Positions 1 to 7,828 of a DNA stretch of 64,000 nucleotides are shown in pieces (positions within the stretch are counted from its first letter, which is position 1; every line of letters starts with the position of its first letter). Source of the DNA: Actinomadura_E scrupuli (GTDB lineage: Bacteria > Actinomycetota > Actinomycetes > Streptosporangiales > Streptosporangiaceae); NCBI RefSeq assembly GCF_050971785.1, contig NZ_JBPCCU010000003.1:558001-622000 (forward strand), given 5' to 3'. The position numbers and the translations under genes are program-made. Under the pieces are notes generated by a model. The model was not told the origin of the DNA. It searched no databases and saw nothing but the letters and a program-made list of their open reading frames with translations.

Positions 1-95
1 ACCGGCCCTGGTCACGATATGCACACGACCATTGACAGCAAATCCGCCTTATCCAACCATTGCGCCAGGTGAGAGCGATTGGGAGGCGTTCGGTC

Positions 96-1370
96 ATGAC
101 CATGACTCTCGCGGAGATCGACCCGTCGGCACTGGCGTTCTGGCAGCGCCCCCTGCAGGAGCGCGCGGACGCCTTCGCGCTGCTGCGCGCCGAGGACGGA
201 CCGCTGTTCTACGCCGAGCCGCCGGTCCCGTTCATGCGCCGCGGCAAGGGCTACTGGGCGCTGGTCAAGCACTCCGACGTGTGCGAGGCCAGCCGGAACC
301 AGGAGATCTTCAGCAGCGAGCCCAGCGCCACCAGCATCTCCGACCTGCCCCGCTACATGTCGCAGTACTTCGGGTCCCTGATCAACATGGACGACCCCCG
401 GCACGCCAAGATCCGCCGTGTGGTGTCCCGGGCCTTCACCCCCAGGATGCTGGCCAAGACCGAGGACGACATCGCCCGGCGCGCCACCCGCATCGTCGAC
501 GAGCTGATCGCGGGCGGCCCCGGCGACTTCGTCGAACGGGTCGCCGTACGGCTGCCGGTCGAGGTCATCTGCGACCTGCTCGGCATCCCCGACCGGCTCT
601 ACCCCACGGTCATCGCCCGGACCAACGTCATCCTGGGCAACACCGACCCGGAGTTCACCTCCATCGGCCCCGGTCTCGGCCTGCTCAGCACCGCCAAGGG
701 CCTCGGCCAGGTCATCCGCGCCGCCCGGGACCTGCACCGGCTCGCGGCCGGGCTGGCCCGGGAGCGGGTCAAGGACCCGACCGGCGACCTCACCTCGGCG
801 CTGGTCAGCGCCAACGTCGACGGCGAAAGGCTGACCGCCCGCGAGCTCGGCTCGTTCTTCCTGCTGCTCGTCGTCGCCGGCAACGAGACCACCCGCACCG
901 CCATCGCGCACGGCCTGAAGCTGCTCACCGACAACCCCGGCCAGCGGGACCGGCTGCTGGCCGACCTCGACGGCGGCATCGGCGGCGCGGTCGAGGAGAT
1001 CGTCCGCTACTCCACCCCGGTCATCTTCATGCGGCGCAACCTCACCCGCGACCACGAGATGAACGGCCACACCTACCGGGCCGGGGACAAGGTGCTGCTG
1101 TTCTACAACTCCGCCAACCGGGACGAGGCGGTCTTCAAAGACCCCGACGTCTTCGACATCACCCGGCACCCGAACCCGCACGTCGCCTTCGGCGGGCCGG
1201 GCTCGCACTTCTGCCTGGGCGCCAACCTCGCCCGCCGGGAGATCGCCGTCATGCTGCGGGAAGTCTTCACCCGGCTGCCCGACATCCGCTCCGACGGCGA
1301 CCCCGACCGCCTGCTGTCGGCCTTCATCAACGGCTACAAACGCCTGCCCTGCACCTTCACCCGCCCCTGA
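96..1370 (+). CDS. Cytochrome P450 (bacterial class I, CYP124/125-like)
   Basis: A soluble haem monooxygenase of 424 aa that inserts oxygen into a hydrophobic substrate using electrons from a ferredoxin. The I-helix AGNETTR oxygen-activation motif, the EEIVRY (ExxR-like) region and the haem loop FGGPGSHFCLGANLAR with Cys ~373 are all present. N-terminal text is close to mycobacterial-type steroid/fatty-acid P450s, so a lipid or sterol-like substrate is possible but not shown. The ATG at 96 follows GGGAGG at 81-86. No ferredoxin or reductase gene is adjacent. The next gene is an SRPBCC protein on the same strand after a 240-base gap holding a nested palindrome. Confidence 0.93.
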   Translation: MTMTLAEIDPSALAFWQRPLQERADAFALLRAEDGPLFYAEPPVPFMRRGKGYWALVKHSDVCEASRNQEIFSSEPSATSISDLPRYMSQYFGSLINMDDPRHAKIRRVVSRAFTPRMLAKTEDDIARRATRIVDELIAGGPGDFVERVAVRLPVEVICDLLGIPDRLYPTVIARTNVILGNTDPEFTSIGPGLGLLSTAKGLGQVIRAARDLHRLAAGLARERVKDPTGDLTSALVSANVDGERLTARELGSFFLLLVVAGNETTRTAIAHGLKLLTDNPGQRDRLLADLDGGIGGAVEEIVRYSTPVIFMRRNLTRDHEMNGHTYRAGDKVLLFYNSANRDEAVFKDPDVFDITRHPNPHVAFGGPGSHFCLGANLARREIAVMLREVFTRLPDIRSDGDPDRLLSAFINGYKRLPCTFTRP

Positions 1371-1388
1371 CCCCCGCCCTCCCCTTCT

Positions 1389-1427
1389 GTGATCATTTAA
1401 TCGTTCGTCGATTGATTGCATGATCAC
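1389..1427. promoter_or_regulatory. Nested palindrome after the P450 gene
   Basis: The outer arms GTGATCAT (1389-1396) and ATGATCAC (1420-1427) are a perfect inverted repeat. Inside lies a second perfect dyad, AATCG-5-CGATT (1399-1413). The block is AT-rich in a GC-rich region and lacks a T-run, so it looks more like an operator than an intrinsic terminator. Which regulator would bind is unknown. Confidence 0.45.
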
Positions 1428-1486
1428 GCAAGGAGTGCGGCGGACGCGGCGGACACCGCTCGGGGCGGGGCGCGGCGATCCTGGGC

Positions 1487-1495
1487 TTATCCACA
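1487..1495 (+). promoter_or_regulatory. Isolated DnaA-box-like 9-mer
   Basis: TTATCCACA matches the classical DnaA box exactly, upstream of the SRPBCC gene. It is single, with no cluster or dnaA/dnaN genes, so it is not an origin. It may be a titration or regulatory site, or chance. Confidence 0.25.
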
Positions 1496-1610
1496 ACTTA
1501 GCGTGACAATGTTTATCGATACGGTAACAGTCCGTGGTGCATGCCGGGTATCTGAGTACTGAGCGGAGGACCTCCGCGCGGACACGATCACGAGCAGAGA
1601 GGACGCACCA

Positions 1611-2042
1611 GTGACCACTCTCCAAGAATCGATCGACCTCAACGTCCCGGCCGAAGCCGTCTGGGCCCAGCTGCACAAGATGGAGTCCTACCCGCAGTTC
1701 ATCGAGGGCGTGCAGAGCGTCAAGAAACGCGGCAACGACCAGGCCGCCGTCCAGATCAAGGCCAACGGCCACTCGCAGAAGTGCGACACCGAGATCATCG
1801 ACGGGCGTCGCCACGAGCAGATGACCTTCAAGATCAAGAGTGCCCCGCGCCTGGGCGGCACGATCGAGCTGCGTCCCATGGGGGACCAGCGGACCACGAT
1901 GCAGGTACGGCTGGAGTACGACCCGCAGGAGCTCAGCGACACGTTCGGGCTGAACGGCGCCGGCCACAACGGCGCGGTGAAGCAGACCATGCAGCAGAAC
2001 CTGGCGAAGTTCAAGTCACTGGTGGAGCGCGGCCGCTCCTGA
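1611..2042 (+). CDS. SRPBCC / polyketide cyclase-like ligand-binding protein
   Basis: A 143-aa single-domain protein of the START-like SRPBCC fold, which makes a deep hydrophobic pocket for small ligands. The opening pattern (SIDLNVPAEAVWAQLHKMESYPQFIEGV) and the C-terminal helix (MQQNLAKFKSLVERG) are typical of the cyclase/dehydrase and coenzyme Q-binding-like subgroup. The start is a GTG with GAGAGG a few bases upstream. It sits alone after the P450. A shared role in processing a hydrophobic compound is only an inference from proximity. A strong hairpin at 2159-2188 follows. Confidence 0.82.
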   Translation: MTTLQESIDLNVPAEAVWAQLHKMESYPQFIEGVQSVKKRGNDQAAVQIKANGHSQKCDTEIIDGRRHEQMTFKIKSAPRLGGTIELRPMGDQRTTMQVRLEYDPQELSDTFGLNGAGHNGAVKQTMQQNLAKFKSLVERGRS

Positions 2043-2158
2043 GGGCGCCCACCGGTCGCACGGGAGCACCCGGGGAGCCGCCAGGCGGCGGTGGCGGCGA
2101 TCTGCCGGCGATCCTCGGTGACCGCGCGGTGAGACTGCCCGGCCGAACGGGCGGGCGG

Positions 2159-2188
2159 CGCCCCGGCACGATCCTCGGTGCCGGGGCG
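2159..2188. terminator. Hairpin between convergent genes
   Basis: CCCCGGCAC (2161-2169) pairs perfectly with GTGCCGGGG (2178-2186), and two more base pairs extend the stem outward. It lies between the SRPBCC gene (+) and the marR-type gene (-), where a bidirectional terminator is expected. There is no U-tract. Confidence 0.6.
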
Positions 2189-2210
2189 TCCGCACGCCCG
2201 GGCACCGCAC

Positions 2211-2244
2211 GCCCGGGGCCTCAGTGCGCCCGGGGCCTCAGTGC
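2211..2244. repeat. 17-bp tandem duplication at the 3' end of the MarR gene
   Basis: The unit GCCCGGGGCCTCAGTGC occurs twice head to tail (2211-2227, 2228-2244). The second copy contains the TGA stop and last codons of the minus-strand MarR gene. This looks like a recent slippage duplication just beyond the gene end. Confidence 0.8.
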
Positions 2245-2660
2245 GCGGCCAGCCGGGCGAGCAGCTCGATGGCCCGCGCCAGGCTCACCTGCTCGGCCGG
2301 GGACAGCTCGGTGGCGATCGCCTCGGCGAGCCAGTCCACCCGCCGCCCGCGGCGGGCCTCGAGCACCTCCCGCCCAGCCGCGCTGAGCTCGATCAAGGTC
2401 TTGCGGCGGTCGCCGGGATGCGGCCGCTGGCCGGCCAGGCCCTGCGCGACCAGCTGGGCGACGGTCCGCGACATCGACTGGTGGCGGACCCGCTGGACAC
2501 CGGCCAGCTCGCTGGTCGTCATCGGCCCGTCCCGGTCGAGGTATCCCAGCACCGCGGCCTGCGCCGCCGGCAGATCGTCGGTCACCCGCGCCCGGCGCAC
2601 CAGGCCGCCGACCACGGCGCGCAGCTCACCCGCCGTACGCACGACGTCCACCTCAGCCAT
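2238..2660 (-). CDS. MarR-family transcriptional regulator
   Basis: A 140-aa winged-helix dimeric repressor. The recognition segment (TTSELAGVQRVRHQSMSRTVAQL) and the wing (HPGDRRKTLIELSAAG) are clear, and the flanking helices for dimerisation are present. It is divergent from the metallo-hydrolase gene at 2714. The 53-base gap carries two overlapping perfect palindromes, so it very probably represses both itself and the hydrolase. No redox-active Cys is seen, so the signal is likely a small ligand. Confidence 0.9.
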   Translation of the reverse strand: MAEVDVVRTAGELRAVVGGLVRRARVTDDLPAAQAAVLGYLDRDGPMTTSELAGVQRVRHQSMSRTVAQLVAQGLAGQRPHPGDRRKTLIELSAAGREVLEARRGRRVDWLAEAIATELSPAEQVSLARAIELLARLAAH

Positions 2661-2671
2661 GCCCGAAACTA

Positions 2672-2700
2672 TACAGCCAGGCTGTACAGTATTGCTGTAC
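2672..2700. promoter_or_regulatory. Overlapping MarR operators in a divergent promoter
   Basis: TACAGCC-A-GGCTGTA (2672-2686) is a perfect dyad. GTACAG-5-CTGTAC (2684-2700) is a second perfect dyad sharing three bases with it. Both lie between the marR gene and the metallo-hydrolase gene and would cover the core promoters in both directions. Confidence 0.75.
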
Positions 2701-2713
2701 GGTCGAGGAGCGA

Positions 2714-3385
2714 ATGCTGGAAACTCACGAGACGAGAGACATCATGCTGGTCACCAAGCTCGAGCACGCCTGCGTCCGGCTGGAGAAGAACGGCACCACG
2801 CTGGTCATCGACCCCGGCGCGTTCACCGACCCCGCGGCCTTCGACGGAGCGGACGCGGTGCTGATCACGCACGAGCACCCCGACCACTTCGCCGAGGACC
2901 GGCTGCGCGCGGCCGCCGAAGCCGACCCGGCACTGCGGATCTGGACCAACCGCGCCGTCGGCGACAAACTCGACGGGCTCGGCGGCCGGGTGCACGTGGT
3001 CGGCAACGGCGACACCTTCTCCGTCGGGGACCTGGAGGTCGAGGTGCACGGCGAATGGCACGCCGTCATCCACCCCGACATCCCCCGCATCACCAACATC
3101 GGGTTCCTCGTGGACGGCCGGGTCTTCCACCCCGGAGACGCGCTGACCGTGCCGGACCGGCGGATCGAATCGCTGATGTTGCCCGCGCACGCCCCCTGGT
3201 CGAAGACGGCCGAGCTCATCGACTACGTCCGTGAGCTGAAGCCGGGGCGCACGTTCTCGGTGCACGACGCCGGCCTGAGCGACCTCGGCAAGACGCTGGT
3301 GGACGGGCTGCTGGGCGAGCGCGGGCCGGGCACCGGCGCCGAGCACGGCCGGCTGCCCGTCGGCGAGCCGGTGGAGTTCGCCTGA
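2714..3385 (+). CDS. MBL-fold metal-dependent hydrolase (UlaG-like)
   Basis: A 223-aa metallo-beta-lactamase-fold hydrolase. HEHPDHF is the HxHxDH metal motif. It is followed by conserved Asp/His positions (FHPGDAL, LPAHAPW, SVHDAG). The arrangement suits the UlaG/RNase Z-like L-ascorbate-lactonase type branch. Substrate unknown. ATG 2714 has GAGGAG only three bases upstream. ATG 2744 (MLVTKLEHACVRLE) matches the family N-terminus better and may be the true start. It is controlled together with the divergent MarR gene through the shared palindromes. Confidence 0.85.
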   Translation: MLETHETRDIMLVTKLEHACVRLEKNGTTLVIDPGAFTDPAAFDGADAVLITHEHPDHFAEDRLRAAAEADPALRIWTNRAVGDKLDGLGGRVHVVGNGDTFSVGDLEVEVHGEWHAVIHPDIPRITNIGFLVDGRVFHPGDALTVPDRRIESLMLPAHAPWSKTAELIDYVRELKPGRTFSVHDAGLSDLGKTLVDGLLGERGPGTGAEHGRLPVGEPVEFA

Positions 3386-3490
3386 GCGAGCCGCGCCACC
3401 GGCCGGTGAAGGCGGCGCGGGGGCGTCCCGCCGGGGGTCAACCCCCGCGCCGCCGCCGACCCGCCCGGACCGCGATGCCATGATCGGTGC

Positions 3491-4555
3491 ATGACCCTTC
3501 GCGTCGCACTTGTCGGCTACGGCCTCGGAGGCTCGGTCTTCCACGCCCCGCTGATCACCTCCGTGCCCGGACTGGAACTCGCCGCGGTCGTCACCGGCGA
3601 CCCCGGACGGCAGAAATCGGCCCACGAGCGGTACCCCGGCGCCCGGATCCTCGACCACCCGCGACTGCTGTGGGAGGAGGCCGGCTCGTTCGACCTGGCC
3701 GTGGTCACCGTGCCGAACCGCCAGCACGCGCCGCTGGCCGGCGCCGCACTGCGCGCGGGGCTGCCAGTGGTGATCGACAAGCCCGTCGCCACCACGGTGG
3801 CCGACGCGCGGGCACTGGAGGCGCTGGCGGCCGAACGCGGCCTGCTCGCCGTCCCGTTCCACAACCGCCGCTGGGACGGTGACTTCCGCACGGTCCGCCG
3901 GCTCGTGGCCGAGGACGCCCTGGGTGGCGTCCACCGGTTCGAGTCCCGCTTCGAACGGTGGCGGCCGCAGATCAAGCCGGGCTGGAAGGAGAGCGCCGAC
4001 CCCGCGGACGCCGGCAGCATCCTGTACGACCTCGGCTCGCACCTCATCGACCAGGCCGTCACGCTGTTCGGCCGGCCCCGGCTGGTCTACGCCGAGATCG
4101 ACACGCGCCGGGCCGGAGCGGCCGTGCCCGACGACGTGTTCGTGGCCCTCACCCATGCGGGAGGTCTCCGCTCCCACCTGTGGATGAGCGCGACCGCCGC
4201 CCATCTCGGGCCGCGGTTCCGGGTGCTCGGCGGCCGGGCCGCCTACCTGGTGTCCGGGCTGGACGGGCAGGAGGAGGCCCTGCGGGCGGGCCGTACCCCG
4301 CTGGACGGCGGCTGGGGCCTGGAGCCCCCGGAGTCGTACGGGCTGCTGGGCACCCCCGGCTCGATGCGGACCCAGGCCACCGAGCCCGGCGCCTACCAGG
4401 ACTTCTACGCCGGGCTGGTCCCGGCCGTGCGGGGCGAGGCGCCGCCACCGGTCCCGCTGGCCGACGCGATCCTCGGCCTGGAGGTCATCGAGGCGGCCGT
4501 CCGCTCGGCGGCCGAGGGCCGGATCGTCGAGCTGCCACCCGACACGGACGGCTGA
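3491..4555 (+). CDS. Gfo/Idh/MocA-family NAD(P)-dependent oxidoreductase
   Basis: A 354-aa two-domain dehydrogenase. The N-terminal Rossmann fold opens with VALVGYGLGGSVFH (GxGxxG). The catalytic-type DKPVATT (usually EKP) lies near residue 95, and DLGSHLIDQ falls in the substrate domain. Members oxidise or reduce sugar and cyclitol hydroxyls. The substrate here is not deducible. It is transcribed convergently to the PhyH-like gene at 4647 and its own promoter lies in the short GC-rich gap after the MBL gene. Confidence 0.92.
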   Translation: MTLRVALVGYGLGGSVFHAPLITSVPGLELAAVVTGDPGRQKSAHERYPGARILDHPRLLWEEAGSFDLAVVTVPNRQHAPLAGAALRAGLPVVIDKPVATTVADARALEALAAERGLLAVPFHNRRWDGDFRTVRRLVAEDALGGVHRFESRFERWRPQIKPGWKESADPADAGSILYDLGSHLIDQAVTLFGRPRLVYAEIDTRRAGAAVPDDVFVALTHAGGLRSHLWMSATAAHLGPRFRVLGGRAAYLVSGLDGQEEALRAGRTPLDGGWGLEPPESYGLLGTPGSMRTQATEPGAYQDFYAGLVPAVRGEAPPPVPLADAILGLEVIEAAVRSAAEGRIVELPPDTDG

Positions 4556-4646
4556 GCGGGCCCGCCGGCCGGATGAAGGCTGGAGGAAGCCGCCCGGCCC
4601 ATGACCGGGTCACCCGGCCGACACCCGCGCGCACCCGTACGGCGGC

Positions 4647-5471
4647 TCAGGCCTTCGGGCTCACGGTCGCCGGCTCGGCCGCGCGGCCCAGGCCGAGCAG
4701 CACCGCGCGCTCCACCGGGCTGTAGGCGCCGTCGGGCCGGTCGAGCTGGAGCTGCCCGACCGGGTCGAGCGGCGGCTGGGCCATGAACCGGGGGACCGTG
4801 CCGCGGTGCGGCTGGGCGGCGTGGATCAGGAACGGGTGGCACAGGTAGACGTCGCCGGGCAGCCCGGTCGCCAGCGCCAGCGGCCGCCGCGGGGAGTCGA
4901 GCAGGCCCGCGGCGTCGAGCGCGCGGGCCAGGACCAGGCCGCTCATCCCCGCCTCGCCGGCCGGCTCGAGGAACGGCGGGACGTCCAGATGCGAGCCCAC
5001 CTTGATCCGGGTGGGGGCGTCGTCCGGGCCGACCTCGGAGAACAGGAACAGCATGAGCAGGGCCCGGCCGCGCGAGCGCAGGTTCAGCCAGTACCAGTCG
5101 GCCCCCTCCGGAAGGTAACTGCCCTCGGTGTGCCAGCCGTCGTCCCTGGGGTCGTCGGGGTGCGGGAACCGGATGGGGAAGGTGCCCAGCCCGGTCCGCG
5201 GCGCCCACCGGCCCGGCCCCACCAGCTGGTCGAAGGCGCCCAGCAGCAGCGGGGTGTTCGCCGCCTTGCGGAACGGCTCGTCGCCGCACCCGTCGATGCG
5301 CACGACCGGCCGGGTCCAGGTGGCGGGGTCGTCGGGGGACGCCCCGGTCTTGCGCCACAGAATGGCCCGGCACTCGTCCGCGACCGCGCGGGGGAAGGCG
5401 CCCGGCAGGTGGACGAACCCCTCCGTGACGAACCGCTCGATCTGTTCGCCCGTCAGCGCCTGTGCCGTCAT
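4647..5471 (-). CDS. Phytanoyl-CoA dioxygenase (PhyH) family oxygenase
   Basis: A 274-aa Fe(II)/2-oxoglutarate oxygenase. Metal ligands appear as WHTEGSY (H114, E116, i.e. HxE instead of the common HxD) and H217 in HPFLIHAAQPH. R228 in the following VPRF segment can hold 2-oxoglutarate. Start ATG 5471 is chosen because GAGGA lies seven bases upstream and the PhyH fold starts directly after it. Typical products are hydroxylated lipids or secondary metabolites. The true substrate is unknown. A TetR scrap lies just upstream on the other strand. Confidence 0.88.
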   Translation of the reverse strand: MTAQALTGEQIERFVTEGFVHLPGAFPRAVADECRAILWRKTGASPDDPATWTRPVVRIDGCGDEPFRKAANTPLLLGAFDQLVGPGRWAPRTGLGTFPIRFPHPDDPRDDGWHTEGSYLPEGADWYWLNLRSRGRALLMLFLFSEVGPDDAPTRIKVGSHLDVPPFLEPAGEAGMSGLVLARALDAAGLLDSPRRPLALATGLPGDVYLCHPFLIHAAQPHRGTVPRFMAQPPLDPVGQLQLDRPDGAYSPVERAVLLGLGRAAEPATVSPKA

Positions 5472-5529
5472 CGGGCCATCCTCGCCCCGGCCGGGCCCAT
5501 GCCTCAACAGGTTTTCCCGCCCCCGGCTC

Positions 5530-5640
5530 ATGGCCGCCACGTCGCTGTGCACCTACGTGCCGGGCAAGGCCGAGCTCGTCGACCTCATGCTGGACACGGT
5601 GCGCGGGGAGACGGCCGGCCCGTGCTCGCCTGCACCGCCA
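5530..5640 (+). pseudogene. Remnant of a TetR-family regulator
   Basis: The translation from ATG 5530 reads MAATSLCTYVPGKAELVDLM and continues LDTVRGE. This is the typical end of a TetR DNA-binding domain and the start of its ligand domain (LYTYVPGKAELLDLMLD in intact proteins). There is no HTH upstream and no ligand domain downstream. The fragment is about 35 codons long. A degenerate tail may extend to ~5693 in another frame. It is probably a decayed neighbour of the PhyH gene. Confidence 0.65.
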
Positions 5641-5704
5641 CCGGCCGGCGCCCCCTCGTCGCCGGGATCAAAGCCGGCCGAGCCGCCGGATAGCCGGCCC
5701 GGGC

Positions 5705-6256
5705 CTACGGCTGGGCCGCCAGCCGCGCGACCGCCCGGGCCAGGGTCCTCGCGCGCGCCTCCGGAGTGCGGGCCTTGAGCAGCGGGAGGATCACGGCGTA
5801 CCGGTCGGATCGGCCGAGGCGTTCGAAGGCGGCGTGGACGCGGGCGTCGCCGGCCAGCGCGGCCGCGAGATCGGGCGGCACCTCGGCGGTGCGCTGCGAC
5901 TCGTAGGCCGCCTCCCAGCGTCCGTCCGCCTTGGCGGCCGCGACCTCCGCGAGCCCGGACGGCCGCATGCGCCCGGCCGTGACCAGCGCCTCCACCTTCG
6001 CCACGTTGACCTTCGACCACGAGCTCCTCGGCCGGCGGCGCGAGTACCGCTGGAGGAACGAGACCTCGTCGCAGGCCTTGCGCTGACCGTCGATCCAGCC
6101 GTAGCACAGCGCCACGTCGAGTGCCTCCGCCACCGTGACCGAGGCGATCCCCGAGTGCCGCTTGGCGATCCGCAGCCACACCTCGGTCCGTACCCCGTGC
6201 TGCGCGGCCAGCCAGGACTCCCACCGGGCGGCATCGGGAAAATCGAGCACGTCCAC
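5705..6256 (-). CDS. YdeI/OmpD-associated family protein
   Basis: A 183-aa cytoplasmic protein of the YdeI family (bacteriocin-protection/OmpD-associated, DUF1905-like neighbourhood). Diagnostic pieces are EVWLRIAKR, ALDVALCYGWIDGQRK, FLQRYSRRRPRSSWSKVN and a helical C-terminus ending in repeats of Ala/Arg. Its molecular role is poorly known. The GTG start at 6256 is one base from the stop of the upstream VOC gene, so the two are co-transcribed and translationally coupled. Confidence 0.85.
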   Translation of the reverse strand: MDVLDFPDAARWESWLAAQHGVRTEVWLRIAKRHSGIASVTVAEALDVALCYGWIDGQRKACDEVSFLQRYSRRRPRSSWSKVNVAKVEALVTAGRMRPSGLAEVAAAKADGRWEAAYESQRTAEVPPDLAAALAGDARVHAAFERLGRSDRYAVILPLLKARTPEARARTLARAVARLAAQP

Positions 6257-6257
6257 G

Positions 6258-6683
6258 CTATGCCCCCTCGGCGGAGGCGAGGACCTCGAGGTAGTGGGGG
6301 TTGGACATGACGCCCAGCACGTTGCCGAACGGGTCGACCACCGCGGCGGTCACGAACCCCGCGTCCCCGTGCGGCGTGATCGGCTGGTACTCCCTGGCGC
6401 CCATCGACAGCAGCCGCTCCACGGTGGCGCGCAGGTCGTCGACGTGCCAGTGCATGACGGCGCCGCCGGGCCCGGTCGCCGCGCCGGGCGGCTGGTAGGC
6501 GCGGTCGATGATGCCCAGCTCGGCCTGGTAGTCGCCGATGCGGAACTCCGCGTAGGCCGGTCGACCGCCAGGTCCCGGCCGCTGGAAGTAGGCCTCCACG
6601 CCCAGGAACTCGGCGTACCACGCCGTGGCCGCCGCCACGTCGTCCGCCCAGAAGCTGATGGTGCTGAATCCTCGCAGGCTCAC
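6258..6683 (-). CDS. VOC-family (glyoxalase/bleomycin-resistance-like) protein
   Basis: A 141-aa protein of two beta-alpha-beta-beta-beta modules. The GTG at 6683 is preferred because AGAGGA sits six bases upstream. A longer GTG start at 6719 lacks a ribosome site. Segments SFWADDVAAATAWYAEFLGV, HWHVDDLRATVERLLSMG and DPFGNVLGVM are typical of the fold, with His and Glu-type metal positions. The gene is divergent from a WYL-domain regulator, a common pairing for detoxification-type VOC genes. Confidence 0.85.
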   Translation of the reverse strand: MSLRGFSTISFWADDVAAATAWYAEFLGVEAYFQRPGPGGRPAYAEFRIGDYQAELGIIDRAYQPPGAATGPGGAVMHWHVDDLRATVERLLSMGAREYQPITPHGDAGFVTAAVVDPFGNVLGVMSNPHYLEVLASAEGA

Positions 6684-6772
6684 CAGGGGTCCTCTCTCGC
6701 CGTTGCTTCCTGCGGTCACGGTAACGGCGGTTGTGGAATCTGCGGTTCCTCAATGCGTGTCAGACTGAGGCG

Positions 6773-7792
6773 ATGTTGGAGACCTCGGTCCGCCTGCTCC
6801 GGCTCCTGTCGCTGCTGCAGGTACGGCGGGACTGGTCCGGCGCCGACCTCGCCGGCCGCCTCGGCGTCACCACCAGAACCGTGCGCAACGACATCGAACG
6901 GCTGCGCATCCTCGGCTACCAGGTGCACTCCAGCACCGGGATCACCGGCGGCTACCGGCTCGGGGCCGGTGCGGCGATGCCGCCGCTGCTGCTCGACGAC
7001 GACGAGGCCGTCGCCGTGGGAGTGGGGCTGCGCGTCGCGGCGGGCGGCTCGGTCACCGGGATCGAGGAGACCTCGCTGCGGGCGCTGACCAAGCTCGAAC
7101 AGACCCTGCCGCCCCGGCTGCGGCACCGGCTCGACGCCCTCCGCCAGGCCACGGTCTCCGCGGCGGGCGGCGGCCCGACCGTCGACGCCGAGACCCTCAC
7201 GACCATCGCCGCCGCCTGCCGCGACCACGAGCAGCTGCGCTTCGACTACCAGGGACACGACGGCACGGCCAGTACGCGCCGGGTGGAGCCGCACCGCCTC
7301 GTCTACACCGGCCGCCGCTGGTACCTGCTGGCGTGGGACCGCGACCGCGAGGACTGGCGCACGTTCCGGGCCGATCGCATCCGGCCGCGCTCGCCCACCG
7401 GGCCGCGGTTCACACCGCGCGAGCCGCCCGAGGACGCCGCCGGCCACGTCGTACGCGGCACCGCCTCGCTGGCGTGGAAGCACCCGGCGCGCGTCCGCCT
7501 CCACGCGCCCGCCGAGGTCATCGCCGAACGCGTCCCGCCCGCGGGCGGCCTGGTCCGCCCGGTCGACGAGCACAGCTGCACCCTGGACACCGGCGCCGAA
7601 TCCCTGCGCGACCTCGTCGGCTACCTCACGAGCCTCGACGTCGCGTTCGAGGTGCTCGACCCGCCCGAGCTCCGCACCCTGCTGCGCGACCTCGCCGGCC
7701 GCTACGCCGCGGCCGCCGCCGACCCGACCCCGGCAGCGGCCCCGGCCCCGGCGGAGCCGGAGCCGGAGCCGGACCGCCGGACACCCGGCTGA
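6773..7792 (+). CDS. HTH/WYL-domain transcriptional regulator (YafY/PafC type)
   Basis: A 339-aa regulator. The N-terminal HTH_11/DeoR-like winged helix is LAGRLGVTTRTVRNDIERLR. The WYL domain has VEPHRLVYTGRRWYLLAWDRDREDWRTF (ending near residue 205). A WCX-type C-terminal part and a Pro/Glu/Ala-rich tail follow. The ATG at 6773 fits the family start; an upstream TTG would add 14 residues. WYL domains sense nucleic-acid or nucleotide ligands. Control of the divergent VOC-YdeI operon is inferred from the layout. Confidence 0.88.
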   Translation: MLETSVRLLRLLSLLQVRRDWSGADLAGRLGVTTRTVRNDIERLRILGYQVHSSTGITGGYRLGAGAAMPPLLLDDDEAVAVGVGLRVAAGGSVTGIEETSLRALTKLEQTLPPRLRHRLDALRQATVSAAGGGPTVDAETLTTIAAACRDHEQLRFDYQGHDGTASTRRVEPHRLVYTGRRWYLLAWDRDREDWRTFRADRIRPRSPTGPRFTPREPPEDAAGHVVRGTASLAWKHPARVRLHAPAEVIAERVPPAGGLVRPVDEHSCTLDTGAESLRDLVGYLTSLDVAFEVLDPPELRTLLRDLAGRYAAAAADPTPAAAPAPAEPEPEPDRRTPG

Positions 7793-7828
7793 CTCCGGTG
7801 CCGGCGGCTCGTCCGGCACACCCGGAGG

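Noticed and set aside
1487..1495. Replication origin suggested by a perfect DnaA box
   Set aside because: Only one box, no AT-rich unwinding region and no replication genes.
12..1967. A 651-codon minus-strand open frame over the P450 gene
   Set aside because: It is the antisense shadow of the P450 and SRPBCC genes; its sequence is low-complexity and has no recognisable domain.
2211..2244. CRISPR-like or satellite repeat
   Set aside because: Only two 17-bp units in direct contact, with no spacers.
2669..4204. Long minus-strand open frame opposite the MBL and Gfo/Idh genes
   Set aside because: Antisense shadow caused by high GC third positions; no domains.
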